From Tridacna crocea (Eukaryota; Mollusca; Bivalvia; Cardiida; Cardiidae), in the NCBI GenBank assembly GCA_943736015.1, contig OX031058.1, positions 21,849,001 to 21,913,000 on the forward strand: a DNA stretch of 64,000 nt, read 5' to 3'. The notes beneath the pieces are model-generated. The model saw only the letters and a list, made by a program, of their open reading frames with translations, was not told the origin of the DNA and ran no database searches. The position numbers were made by a program, and so were the translations under genes. Within the stretch, counting starts at the first letter, position 1. Each line of letters begins with the position of its first letter. Positions 54,775 through 64,000 of this stretch are shown piece after piece.

Positions 54775-54970
54775 ATAGGAAATGTTGGCTACTAGCATTT
54801 TCTTCTCTTCCAACTTTGTTTTCAAAAGCCTCCTTTACAAGTGTTGTAAAAATGACAGATTGCTTGGTATGGAGGTCAAAGTTGATCCTTTTTTCTTTTC
54901 CCCACAAAGTTTTCAAAAGCTTTCCCTGCAGAACCACAAAAACATGGAGTTGTTCAGTGGAGGATAGCCA
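54775..54970 (-). mobile_element. Two tandem MITE half-cores
   Basis: CTAGCATTTTCTTCTCTTCC and TCCTTTTTTCTTTTCCCCAC, each followed by GTTTTCAAAAG. Confidence 0.55.
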
Positions 54971-55026
54971 TTGAAAGCATGTGGGGAAAAGGACCTCTTT
55001 ACTTTTGACAATTGTGAACATGTACC

Positions 55027-55183
55027 TTAACTTGTTACCAGTCAACAAAATTTTAGACTCAACCAAATTGAAAGCATTTGCCGGCAAGAAATTCAAATGA
55101 CCTCAATTTTTTTTTCTGTCTTTGAAGAGGTAGAAAACACAGCAGGAAAGGGAGGTTTCCAAAAACTTTCTTCTTTTAGCTCA
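55027..55183 (-). mobile_element. Palindromic MITE, left part
   Basis: TTAACTTGTTACCAGTCAAC; core destroyed. Confidence 0.65.
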
Positions 55184-55412
55184 TTAACCCTTTCCCAAAC
55201 ATTCTCTGGTTTTTACGGGTCTGGAATAGTAGCCTTTTGAAAAGATTGTGGGAAAAGGAGAAAATGCTGGTTACCAGCATTTCGTCCTTTTCCCACAATG
55301 TTTTCTACCCTTTCATAGGCAGAAATCATTTTTTCAGCAAGAGTTGAATTGACGTCTGCAAATGCTTTCAATTTGGTCTAGCCCTAAAGTTTGTCGTTTG
55401 GGAAAGGGTTAA
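55184..55412 (+). mobile_element. Palindromic TTAA MITE, full (229 bp), B-type arms
   Basis: TTAACCCTTTCCCAAACATT...GTTTGGGAAAGGGTTAA; core GCTGGTTACCAGC. Confidence 0.92.
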
Positions 55413-55434
55413 GTCCCATAACTGTGTGGTAATG

Positions 55435-55530
55435 GGTTTATAATAATAAAGGCACCATAAAAGGCTTTGTAACTGAGAGGTTGTGAGCTTGAATCCTTGC
55501 CTAGCTGAGCTCATTGTAAATTGTAGATCA
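55435..55530 (+). mobile_element. SINE head fragment
   Basis: TTTGTAACTGAGAGGTTGTG and GAGCTTGAATCCTTGCC resemble the B-box half of the SINE head. Confidence 0.35.
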
Positions 55531-55676
55531 TCAACATAAATAGGGGTTTTTTACATGACAACACACAATGAGATTGTTACAAATAGAGAAGTTATGTGTA
55601 AGTGGCAATTCCTTCTCTATCATTCAAAAGTTGATAAGCCCCAAATCTGAAAAAAAAATCTTGTAGTTGTTATTCA

Positions 55677-55884
55677 TTAACGACAATATTTTAGACTGTT
55701 CCACGTTGAAAGCATTTGCAGACAGCAAAATAAAAGTGATTGAAAATTTGAAATTTGTTTTGTGAAGGGTAGAAAACATTGCTGGAAAAGGAGGAAATGT
55801 TGGTTACCAGCATTTCTCCTTTCCCCACAATGTTTTCTAAAGGCTTCCTTCTCAGGGGCATCAAAAGTAGTGGTAATGGGTTAA
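55677..55884 (-). mobile_element. Palindromic TTAA MITE, shortened
   Basis: Both TTAA kept; lost part of each end; AATAAA near 55731 lies in its long arm. Confidence 0.85.
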
Positions 55885-56078
55885 TTCTTGTTACACACTT
55901 GAAATGTTTAGCACTACCTTACTTGCCTGTGCTCATGAAGCAGATTAAGATGAGACTTCACAGAATTTGTAGAAAAGACCCTCGGAAATGCAATGCAAGA
56001 TTCTATCTGCAGACAAAAAGATGTATAATATGATCTTTTGAGTACACCAAGTGTTTCAGAGGTACTAGCAGCTATACT

Positions 56079-56272
56079 TTTACCCCATTATCCGAAATTA
56101 GTGAACCTTAAGAAGAAAGCTTTTGAAAACATGGTGAGATAAGGAGAAAATGCTGGTAAACTAGCATTCCCACAATGTTTTCTATTGTTCAAGAGAGCCA
56201 CAATTGAAATTTTATTTTTAAATGCTTTCAGTTTGGACTTGTCTAAAAGTTTCTTGTTTGGGAAAGAGTTAA
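56079..56272 (+). mobile_element. Palindromic MITE, diverged
   Basis: Core right arm largely deleted; ends GTTTGGGAAAGAGTTAA. Confidence 0.7.
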
Positions 56273-56313
56273 TAAAATAGTAACAGAGATGAAAACTTTC
56301 TAATTATTTCCAG

Positions 56314-56404
56314 CAAACAAGGAAAATATGCCATTTTGGCTTTTTATGATGGATCTCTATGTGTGTTTTTCATTCAGTCAGAAGATGATTTGTTGTACCA
56401 ATAA
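56314..56404 (+). CDS. Candidate terminal coding exon, uncertain
   Basis: After a plausible acceptor (TTATTTCCAG, ending 56313) one frame reads KQGKYAILAFYDGSLCVFFI then QSEDDLLYQ and TAA; an AATAAA overlaps the stop. A second frame is also open here, and no upstream exon joins in phase with confidence. It may be the last exon of an unknown gene, or chance with the AATAAA serving as a distal FIBP polyadenylation site. Confidence 0.2.
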
Positions 56405-56603
56405 ATTTAAGACAGACTGAAAGCTGGAGACTGTTGTTTTTTACTTTTGAAGCTGCTATGATCTATATATTGAAATTTCGATGTACAGTTAAACCTATAT
56501 AAGGTCATTACTGAACAAAACAAAGTGAGACTTGACTAGTTTGAAATACTCACATATTTGCAAATGACATATTCATTGTAGCCCAAAAGATGATGTTTGT
56601 CTC

Positions 56604-56836
56604 TTAACTTGTTGTTACCAAACAACAATATTTTAGACTGGTTCAAATTGAAAGGAATTGCAGACGACAAAATAAATGTGACTGAAAATTTGAAATTTGT
56701 TTTGTGAAAGGTAGAAAACATTGTGGGAAAAGGAGAAAATGCTGGTTACCAGCATTTTCTCCTTTTCCCACAATGTTTTCTAAAGGCTTTTTTTCTCAGG
56801 GGCGTCAAAAGTAGGGATTGTGTGGTAATGGGTTAA
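56604..56836 (-). mobile_element. Palindromic TTAA MITE, full
   Basis: Perfect 35-bp arms around one central base, starting TAGAAAACATTGTGGG at 56712. Confidence 0.95.
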
Positions 56837-56926
56837 ATGAAAGAAAACTGTTTTGGTAGAGGAGAAAATCCTGTTCACAGGCATTTTCACCTACACTGTT
56901 TTCAAAAACCTCTTTTCCAAGTCTCA

Positions 56927-57160
56927 TTAACTCTTTACCAAACAACGAAATTTTAGACTGACACAGTCCAAATTGGAAGTATCTGCAGACGAAAAAATTT
57001 ACGTGACTTAAAAATTGAAATTTGTTTTGGGAAGGATAGAAAACATTGTGGGAAAAGGAGAAAATGCTTGTTTCTAGCTCTTCTCCTTTTTCCTCCATGT
57101 TTTTCAGAAGGATTCCTTCTCAGGGTTGTAAAAACCCAGGATTGTTTGGGAAAGGGTTAA
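56927..57160 (-). mobile_element. Palindromic TTAA MITE, full
   Basis: Both TTAA kept; 6-bp insertion in the long arm; core centre GCTTGTTTCTAGC. Confidence 0.88.
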
Positions 57161-57273
57161 AAGCCGGATTTATGTAATAAAGAGTTAACTATTTCACAAA
57201 CAAAGAAAATCTTTGCCTCAGAACCTCTTGTCGGAGTTTATTTTTTTACAGAATGATCTCAGGTTTTCAAATC

Positions 57274-57425
57274 CCTGAGGAAAAAGTCTTTTGAAAATAT
57301 GCTTGGAAAAGGAGAAAACTCTGTTCATCAGACAGATTATGCTCATTTGTACTAGTGTTAAATTTTTCAACTGTTGATGTTTTGAATTTGAGTCTGAAAT
57401 TTGTCATTTTAGAAGGGTAAAACAT
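57274..57425 (+). mobile_element. Palindromic MITE, old copy
   Basis: CTTTTGAAAATATGCTTGG and GAAATTTGTCATTTTAGAAG. Confidence 0.45.
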
Positions 57426-57504
57426 ATTTTGCAAGAATGATACTTGGGTAGACCTCTCTCAGAGTTCTTGATTGAACTTTGATCCATTAAGAAACATGTC
57501 CACT

Positions 57505-57730
57505 TTAACCGTTTCCCAAACAAGCCCTGGTTTTTACGTGTCTGCAGTACTAGTCTTTTGAAAACACTGTTGGAAAAGGAGAAATTGCTCATGACGAGCA
57601 ATTTCTTCTTTTCTCACAGTGTTTTCTACCCTTTAGGAGAACTTTTCCATTTTCATCAAATTTAAAATTGTTGTCTACAAACTCCCTCAGTTTGGAAGAG
57701 TTTAAAATTTGTCTTTTGGGAAAGGATTAA
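57505..57730 (+). mobile_element. Palindromic TTAA MITE, subfamily B, full
   Basis: TTAACCGTTTCCCAAACAAG; core GAAATTGCTCATGACGAGCA. Confidence 0.88.
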
Positions 57731-57740
57731 GTGTGCTTTT

Positions 57741-57905
57741 TTTTTCTCTGTGGAGGCCACAGAGAAGTCTATGAAAATATGGCTGGTTACACAAAAAGGG
57801 ACCATCTTGGAACTGAAAAGTGTCGACCCTGGTCAGCCTGTGCGGTTTGCGTAGGCTAACCAGGGTAGACACTTTTCTCTTTTATGATATTTTCTGTATG
57901 AAAAG
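57741..57905. repeat. Hairpin element
   Basis: Stem AAAAGTGTCGACCCTGGTCA / AACCAGGGTAGACACTTTTC around GCCTGTGCGGTTTGCGTAGG; nearby GTGGAGGCCACAG is a second small palindrome. Confidence 0.55.
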
Positions 57906-58197
57906 TGGCCATTCTACCTTACTATACAATCGTTTTTGAACTATCAACTCAGAAATGACCTGCAATATCTTTGATCTATTTTAATCTAACCAATTTATGG
58001 AATTTCCAGATTGTCACTTATCGTGTGACTGGTCACAAATATTTTTCCAAATTATCCACACCCTGGCAAAAGGGGATTATAATCTATCTCAGTGATGCTG
58101 TATATCAGGCAAGTCATCACATAATTATGGATCTATAAAATCCATGTTATGTGAATAATGAGGTACACTGATCGTTTGACATGCAGACAATTTTCAC

Positions 58198-58310
58198 AGG
58201 TTCTGAAAGTTTTGACATATGTCACCCTGTCCGGACTACACAGGCTGATCTGAGTTGATATTTCTTGCGGATGCATTAAACCCCCTTTATATAGAGTATG
58301 ACTCATTCAG
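58198..58310 (+). repeat. CAGCCT...AGGCTG hairpin repeat, partial
   Basis: ACACAGGCTGATCTGAGTTG, TTGCGGATGCATTAAACCCC, AGAGTATGACTC. Confidence 0.45.
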
Positions 58311-58439
58311 TGTATGTAAATGTTGGTCAGAAGCCATTAATATTTCACATGAATGATTATTATGTAGATCTCGTTTAGATTTTAGGATAAAACTCTCTGA
58401 TCCATCAAAAAAATATGACCGCCATAAGCATGGACTTTT

Positions 58440-58683
58440 TAATAAACGACAAAGTTTTAGACTCTTGATAAACGACGAAGTTTTAGACTTGTCCAAATTG
58501 AAAGCATTTGCGGATGACAAAATAAAAGTGACTCAAAATTTGAAACTTGACTTAGAAGGGAAGAAAACATTGTTGGAAAAGGAGAAAATGCTGCTTACCA
58601 GCATTTTCTCCTTTTCCTACAATGTTTTCAAAAGGCTTCTCGTAAGGGTCGATAAAAGTAGGGATTTTGTGGTAAAGAGTTAA
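58440..58683 (-). mobile_element. Palindromic TTAA MITE with duplicated left end
   Basis: ATAAACGACAAAGTTTTAGA occurs twice at the left (58442 and 58471); core GCTGCTTACCAGC. Confidence 0.85.
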
Positions 58684-58924
58684 TTGATAACTCACAGGTT
58701 GTGCAAATGAGTGTGTGCTCATGCTTGTTATTAGCCAATGGGGTAGTACATGCACGGCCATCATGGCCTTCTCCCTTAAGGCTCATTAGCAGCTAAAAGC
58801 AAAACAATTTGGAAGCCCAAATGCAAATTAATTCAATTCATACCATTTAAAGTATCAATCTTATATTACGTTTCTGATAATGCTTACACTTCAATCTCTC
58901 AAAAATTCTAGTCACCGGTAGAAA

Positions 58925-59047
58925 GAAAAAAATGTGAAACTAGAACAAAAGCTGGTCACCAGCATTTTATCCTTTTTTCCACAATGTTTTCAAAAAGCTG
59001 TCTTGCTAAATGTTCTTAAAATTCGGTATTTTGTGGTCAAGAATAAC
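58925..59047 (-). mobile_element. Palindromic MITE, right part
   Basis: GCTGGTCACCAGC then TTTTCCACAATGTTTTC; ends TTTGTGGTCAAGAATAA. Confidence 0.7.
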
Positions 59048-60131
59048 CACAATGATTCTGCACAACTGATTGGCCCCGACTTTTAATTGGACTGTCCGTA
59101 CGGCCCAGAAAGTGTGCACATTCTCTATGTAGTAGGGCGATTTAAAATGGGTAAAGGATGCTCGAAATCGTAGCCCTTGTACCATACTGTCCACTGAACT
59201 ATGGAATGGATCATCGCAATTGCACAGAATTATTCAAAAAAATAGTTTCGAAATATGAAAGTCCCAAGAAAGTTTCAGAGAAGAACCTCGTGGTACAGTA
59301 AAATAGCCAGTTCTCATTGAAACAAGTTTGCATCAGAAAAAGATGCAAGATATTAACAACAAAAGTAATTTCAGGTTTGATAAGTTATAAACTGAAAGTG
59401 AAAAATCATGAGTAGAAACTGTGTACATATTTTCTATTTATTTTGATTTTTTTTTTCAAAAGTCAGCTTCATGACGAAAAAAATATATCTGCAGGAGTTG
59501 ACGAGTTAGTACATCACCAGATTAATTTCAGTAAAAAGAAATATCACTGAAAAAATTTAAGGCACCTCATATTACATGCAAATTAAAAGCATACACCTGT
59601 AAAACGGTCATTTAGGTACTGCCAGTCCTTTGATCGTATACATGTGCATGTGACACATCCCATCAGTCAAACGTCACGTGGGGGCAAAATAGACATGCGT
59701 ATATTATGCCTTATTAGTAGTGACGGGTCACATCCATTACATGCAACAGGTGCTGCAACTTGTCATGAAAACGTGTTAAGAGTAATTTAAAACATTAATT
59801 CCACGTACACTGATGCCAGAGGACATTTCAAATGAATCTATCAGCAGTGTTAAACATAATAAATTACGGCGCATTAATGCATTAGTTTGTTGCTTTCCCT
59901 TTTATTCTTCAATACGCTGGATTACGAAACGAAGCTGAATAAAAAAAACTTGTAATTTCGGCTTTTATAAGGGAAATTTCCTATAAACCTATACTCAACG
60001 ATTCATTTGTTACTCTGAACTTCTGATTTTTTCCCCCATTTTTTTTTAAAATCAATGCACTGGACAAATAATGCATCCCGAATTCGCCTCTCCCCCCCCC
60101 TTTTTTTACAGTGAGGGAGCGCCCCCAAATA
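59048..60131. other. No gene seen
   Basis: Nothing recognised; ORFs short and low-complexity. Confidence 0.45.
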
Positions 60132-60300
60132 TTAACCCTTAGGCTGCTTATCCCGACCCACAAAACTTGCCGTCTGATCTTGGTCTTCACTGTCCGGTAA
60201 GATGATATATTTCCCCCAAAAAATAATTCCTTTGAAATAGCAAGATTTGGGTTTTATACTGTCGGCTTGAAATTTTCAATTCACTCTTTAAGCAGGTCGG
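60132..60300. repeat. TTAA-started relative of the 456-804 element
   Basis: TTAACCCTTAGGCTGCTTAT, CCGTCTGATCTTGGTCTTCA and TTCCTTTGAAATAGCAAGAT match words of the 456-804 element; right end unclear. Confidence 0.5.
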
Positions 60301-60788
60301 AGTTTAAATAGTTGGTCTAAGAAGTCACGAAAAGCAGTCAAAATAAAGCATCTGAATCGAGCTTCTCTGCAGCGAAAGTTCTCGAGGAGTTGTCGTCTTC
60401 GTGGAAGTTTACCCTTGTAGCACAGCGATCAGGGTCGATCCTTCTAAAACTTTATTTCATACTCAACTCAGCATGAAGCTTTTAAAATTATCCAGAATAA
60501 ATTTGATGCACCTCACAGAACATTTTTTTTTGCAATTTCTTAACTTTTCTTTCCCGTTTCGTATGACATGTAAGTCTTTATTCCCCATTGCTATACTTTC
60601 AGAAGCACAAATGAAATGTAAGGTTTAAGCACAAACTGATTAGAGCACGACCTTAAGTTTTTTAAGCATTCAGTCACGCTGCACAGAACGTGCAATCTGA
60701 TCCTGGGTTAATAACCTAAGCTTGTGTAGTCAAGCTTTTGAAACAGAAAACCTTTCCAAGTTTTCATATGTCGAGAAAGTTGCCATAA

Positions 60789-61064
60789 TATGACCTGCAA
60801 CACGCGAAAAATGCCATTCGGATATTTTCATAAAATGTCGTCTCGGTGCAGCCTGCGAAGTTCGCGCTGGTTAATCCGAGACGGCACTTTCCGTTTTTAT
60901 GTAATTTTCTGTTACACGCATGTCTTCTGTAGCACAAAATCTAATAAAGTCGAAAAATGCCATCTCGGATTTGCCTATTCGGACTGCGTAGGCTGATTCG
61001 GGCCGACGCCGCAGTTTACGCAAATGTCCAAAAGCCCTTTTTCGCGGGTTGCTAGCAAGTCATG
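60789..61064. mobile_element. TATGACCTGCAA MITE
   Basis: TATGACCTGCAACACGCGAA at the left, TTTTTCGCGGGTTGC...GTCATGA at the right. Two internal hairpins: TCTCGGTGCAGCCTGCG...AATCCGAGACGGC, and CATCTCGGATT...CTGATTCGGGCCG. Confidence 0.65.
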
Positions 61065-61124
61065 ACGAGACATGTTCTGTGAAAAGGAGATTTTGGTCAA
61101 AGTTTATAATCAGGCATCTTGTAA

Positions 61125-61192
61125 GTGTAGATCCGAGATCAGATTATACATTTTTGGAAGACTTTTCTCGATCTACGCCGCCCGCATAAATT
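61125..61192. repeat. GATCAGACTGCACA hairpin, diverged
   Basis: GTGTAGATCCGAGATCAGAT paired with TCTCGATCTACGCC. Confidence 0.45.
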
Positions 61193-62094
61193 TATGTAGC
61201 GATTGAAATGGTTAAAACCTGGCATTCATGTTCAACGTTAAATAGTAATATCCGATGAGTAATCTCCCTTTGACTGTGTTAACGTATTTCCAATCTAACT
61301 GCATTTTCACTACTTTAACGTGCTCTGTGTATAGCACCGTGAAACAAGACAACGAGTTGAGTTCCAAAGACAGTAATTTCACTTACGAAGCCTTTTGAAT
61401 GAAACCCACACGCTCAAAGTTTGAGATCGGTAACCCTGGATAAAAATTATATCGAGATAGACTAGGACCCACAGCTACTATATGTGGTCCATTTACCAAA
61501 TCATGGTGCCTTTAGCTAACTAAAGTGTAATTTAGTTCAGAAATCCTCGACACTATTTTCTCATCATTGTCTCATATTATGTCTGTGGGTAAAAGATCGA
61601 CAGCTGGCCGAGAATTAATTTCGAAATACCGCTCTTCAGTCTGTTCCTTCAAACTGTGACTTATCTCTAACTATGGCAAGAAAACACCATTAAGACACTT
61701 GAGGCGTTCTGAATGTCTCCTAGTTGCGATATCTTGAAATCTCGGGTCATTTTACACCGCAATATTTTCTTTTACTAAATCATCGAACTAATTTGCTGTA
61801 TACGGATAATAAATTTTCCAAAAGTGCTGTTTTGACTGGAATTGTAAACAAGATCAGATCATGTTTTTCCCCTCATAGTCTTTGCCGGACACTCCAACTA
61901 TACATAGTCCAATTCCCGAGAATATGTTTTATTTTCAGAGTTACATACCATCTGATTGGCTACACCAGAACGATTTACACAATTAAAAAAATTGTTAATT
62001 TCACAATCTAGAATTTGATTGACAACATGCTATAGAATGGTTGTGAATTATTGCACCTTCTGGTCTTTCATTTTATTTCTTGTTTATTTCACGT
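61193..62094. other. No gene seen
   Basis: A 95-codon ORF (61724-62011) has no coding character I recognise; no repeats identified. Confidence 0.4.
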
Positions 62095-62255
62095 AATAAA
62101 AGTGACTGAAAATTTGAAATTTGTTTTGTGAAAGGTAGAAAACATTGTGGGAAAAGGAGAAAATGCTGGTAACCAGCATTTTCTCCTTTTCCCACAATGT
62201 TTTCTAGAGGCTTTCTCAGGGCGTCAAGAGTAGGGATTGTGTGGTAATGGGTTAA
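62095..62255 (-). mobile_element. Palindromic MITE, 5' truncated, perfect core
   Basis: Core from AGAAAACATTGTGGG at 62137 has perfect 34-bp arms; right TTAA kept. Confidence 0.92.
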
Positions 62256-62747
62256 CGAGGTATATGACAAATGTTCGCACGCACCCTACTGCGCATGTAT
62301 TTTTGCTGTGGATATTGAATCAAAAGTGCACCTATTTCTTACACATGATGGTAATACTATTGGTGCACAGAGACAAAAGAGCACTTTCTTCGAGTAACGT
62401 TAGTATTGGTGGGGAAAAAACATGGAACTGTCACAGTGAATCAGTTACATCTCTGATGACGAGGCGTTACACACCAAACAAGGAAATGGTAGGACATTTG
62501 TAGCTGTGGAAGTTTAGCTGTGCCAATTATCTTCCAAAATGACATTCAGCCTTGTTTTTTGACGAAATAATCACGGATAGGTGTCATTTTTTCTTATTCT
62601 TTGAAATTATAAATACATGTACTATAAGTGTGGAAATTTTAGGAAAAGTATGGCTGGTAGAAAGTATGTGTGTATTTAACATTAACCCTCCATTCGGTCA
62701 AGTTATCTCCCTTTTTAACTTAATAATCTATATAACACCATGCTAAA

Positions 62748-63004
62748 ACCAGGCTTCAGGTTGTGGGTTCGGATCCCCGGCTGGCCAACTAAAAATTACT
62801 AATAGTCTTTCGGATGAGACATTAAAAAACCGAGGTCCCGTGTGACGGTGCTATACGCAGAGCACGTTAAAGAACCAGGCGAAGCTCTCAGTAGTTTTGA
62901 CCTGTATCCTTGCACTTATCCCCCGTAACAACTAACCGTCTTCTGGGGGCGTCGCTCAGATGGGCAACCGGTAGCGACGATAAATAAACGGAAATTCAAT
63001 CAAA
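62748..63004 (+). mobile_element. SINE with conserved central domain
   Basis: B-box GTTGTGGGTTCGGATCCCC, then TTCGGATGAGACATTAAAAA, CCGAGGTCCCGTGTG and GCACGTTAAAGAACC. This central block is, from memory, the widely conserved invertebrate SINE domain (Nin-DC type). Confidence 0.65.
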
Positions 63005-63297
63005 CCAGGCTTCAATACATTGTTTTGGACAAAACTAAATGAATGTTAAAATGAAGAACATTTGTAAATTTTTCCTGTTATTTTCCTGTTTAACTGTTTA
63101 TTAAAGAAAGACGCTTTAAACCCAGTATTTGAATTTTGGAACTGTGTATACCTTTTTTCCCCCCCTCAGATTTCTCAGAAAAGAGCACGGTGACCCTCAT
63201 CCTTTTTTGCTGTAATCTCCTAGAGACATGAAGAGCTTCGTCAGATCAAAGTTTTGAAACAAAAAAAAAAATCTGTCCGTTTCAGCTTGACTCACCA
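63005..63297. other. No gene seen
   Basis: Sequence between the SINE and the hairpin at 63298; nothing recognised. Confidence 0.4.
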
Positions 63298-63390
63298 AGC
63301 AGACGATATTGTTAAAAGATCAGACTGCCCACATAGTCTAATCTGATCTTGATCTTTTCCGACTGGGAAAGTCTCTGCTTTCGCCTACGC
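63298..63390. repeat. GATCAGACTGCACA hairpin
   Basis: AAAAGATCAGACTGCCCACA paired with AATCTGATCTTGATCTTTTC, followed by CTCTGCTTTCGCC. Confidence 0.5.
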
Positions 63391-63688
63391 TAATCATTTA
63401 TACAAGTTTGTGGACTAGGGTGTCGCACGTTTACGTATGTAACAATAGCGGGTCTTCTATCTTATTATATAAGTATCGCAGTCTTCATAGTTCTATTTAT
63501 AAGCCTTATTGATTCTGCCTAAGACCGCTAATAACGTGTCGTATAAACAACCAATTACCTTCATGCGTAATTTTTGTCCCTTAGAATCGGAAAACATTGT
63601 GACAAATAGATACGCGTTCGAATAAGTTGTGTTTTACCATACTAGTCTGTTTTATAACTCATTTCTCGTTTTACACGAGGAGAGGTTT

Positions 63689-63873
63689 TTAACTGCATTA
63701 CCAAACAGCCCCTGGTTTTTACGACCCAGAGAAAGAAGCCTTCTGAAAACATTGTAGGAAATTTTCTCCTTTTCCCACTCTGCTTTCTTCTCTTCTAAAG
63801 TCACGTTTCAATTTGTGAATCACGTTTATTTTGTCGTCTGCAAATGCTTTCAACTTGGGCAAGTATAACTTTT
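63689..63873 (+). mobile_element. Palindromic MITE, left core arm deleted
   Basis: TTAACTGCATTACCAAACAG; goes from ACATTGTAGGA directly into TTTTCTCC. Confidence 0.75.
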
Positions 63874-64000
63874 TTCTTCGCGAATATTCGTTTGATTCGA
63901 CATATTCAAGCAAAACTCTAGGACGATGACATCCTTAATGTTTGAAGCAAAACAAACAAGATCGCGATAATGTCGTAGTCTTGGTAAATAATTCAACGAA

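Noticed and set aside
61724-62011. 95-codon ORF
   Set aside because: No recognised domain, splice context or composition beyond chance for A+T-rich sequence.
1-64000. CRISPR array from repeated near-identical palindromes
   Set aside because: Repeats are far longer, irregularly spaced, in both orientations and flanked by TTAA in a spliced-gene genome.

Overview
This is an animal nuclear genome window, about two-thirds A+T. It holds two spliced protein-coding genes in a sea of short repeats. Split genes with GT-AG introns, tRNA-headed SINEs, many DNA-transposon derivatives and the style of the two proteins point to a lophotrochozoan, most likely a bivalve mollusc. The species is an inference. 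There is no prokaryotic or viral gene layout.

Left part (1-10 kb): the first eight coding exons of POLE2, the B subunit of DNA polymerase epsilon, lie on the minus strand (9996 down to 367, then off the left edge). The eight exons keep phase and give 208 residues aligning with vertebrate POLE2 from the initiator methionine. Only 55 bp upstream of that ATG a 2,963-bp terminal-inverted-repeat transposon has inserted (10052-13014, 8-bp target duplication). Its ends carry tandem units of about 190 bp in opposite orientation. Beyond it are a 1,933-bp element with a perfect 9-bp target duplication (13209-15141) and a 2,656-bp element with about 540-bp inverted arms (16338-18993).

Middle part (20-42 kb): no gene was recognised. 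There is a broken CENP-B/Tigger-like transposase, a reverse-transcriptase fragment, one unassigned exon-like ORF (29261-29436, minus), and four related duplicated blocks in two clear pairs (22.5-25.6 with 30.9-34.5 kb; 34.9-36.2 with 40.6-41.9 kb). One copy of the first pair is split by a Helitron-like insertion whose empty site is preserved in the other copy.

Right part (43.8-54.0 kb): a complete ten-coding-exon FIBP gene (acidic FGF intracellular binding protein, 362 residues) on the plus strand. After it come repeats and one weak candidate terminal exon.

The dominant feature is a repeat family with about 70 full or partial copies spread over the window. Each full copy is about 229 bp, is bounded by TTAA, and has piggyBac-like CCC termini and an almost perfect central palindrome of about 67-71 bp. 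At least two subfamilies have different palindrome sequences that are still self-complementary. Many copies sit in introns of POLE2 and FIBP, several within 20-35 bp of exon edges, so pre-mRNAs of both genes should contain strong hairpins. In the repeat entries '+' means the short arm (GAAAGAAGCC side) comes first and '-' the reverse.
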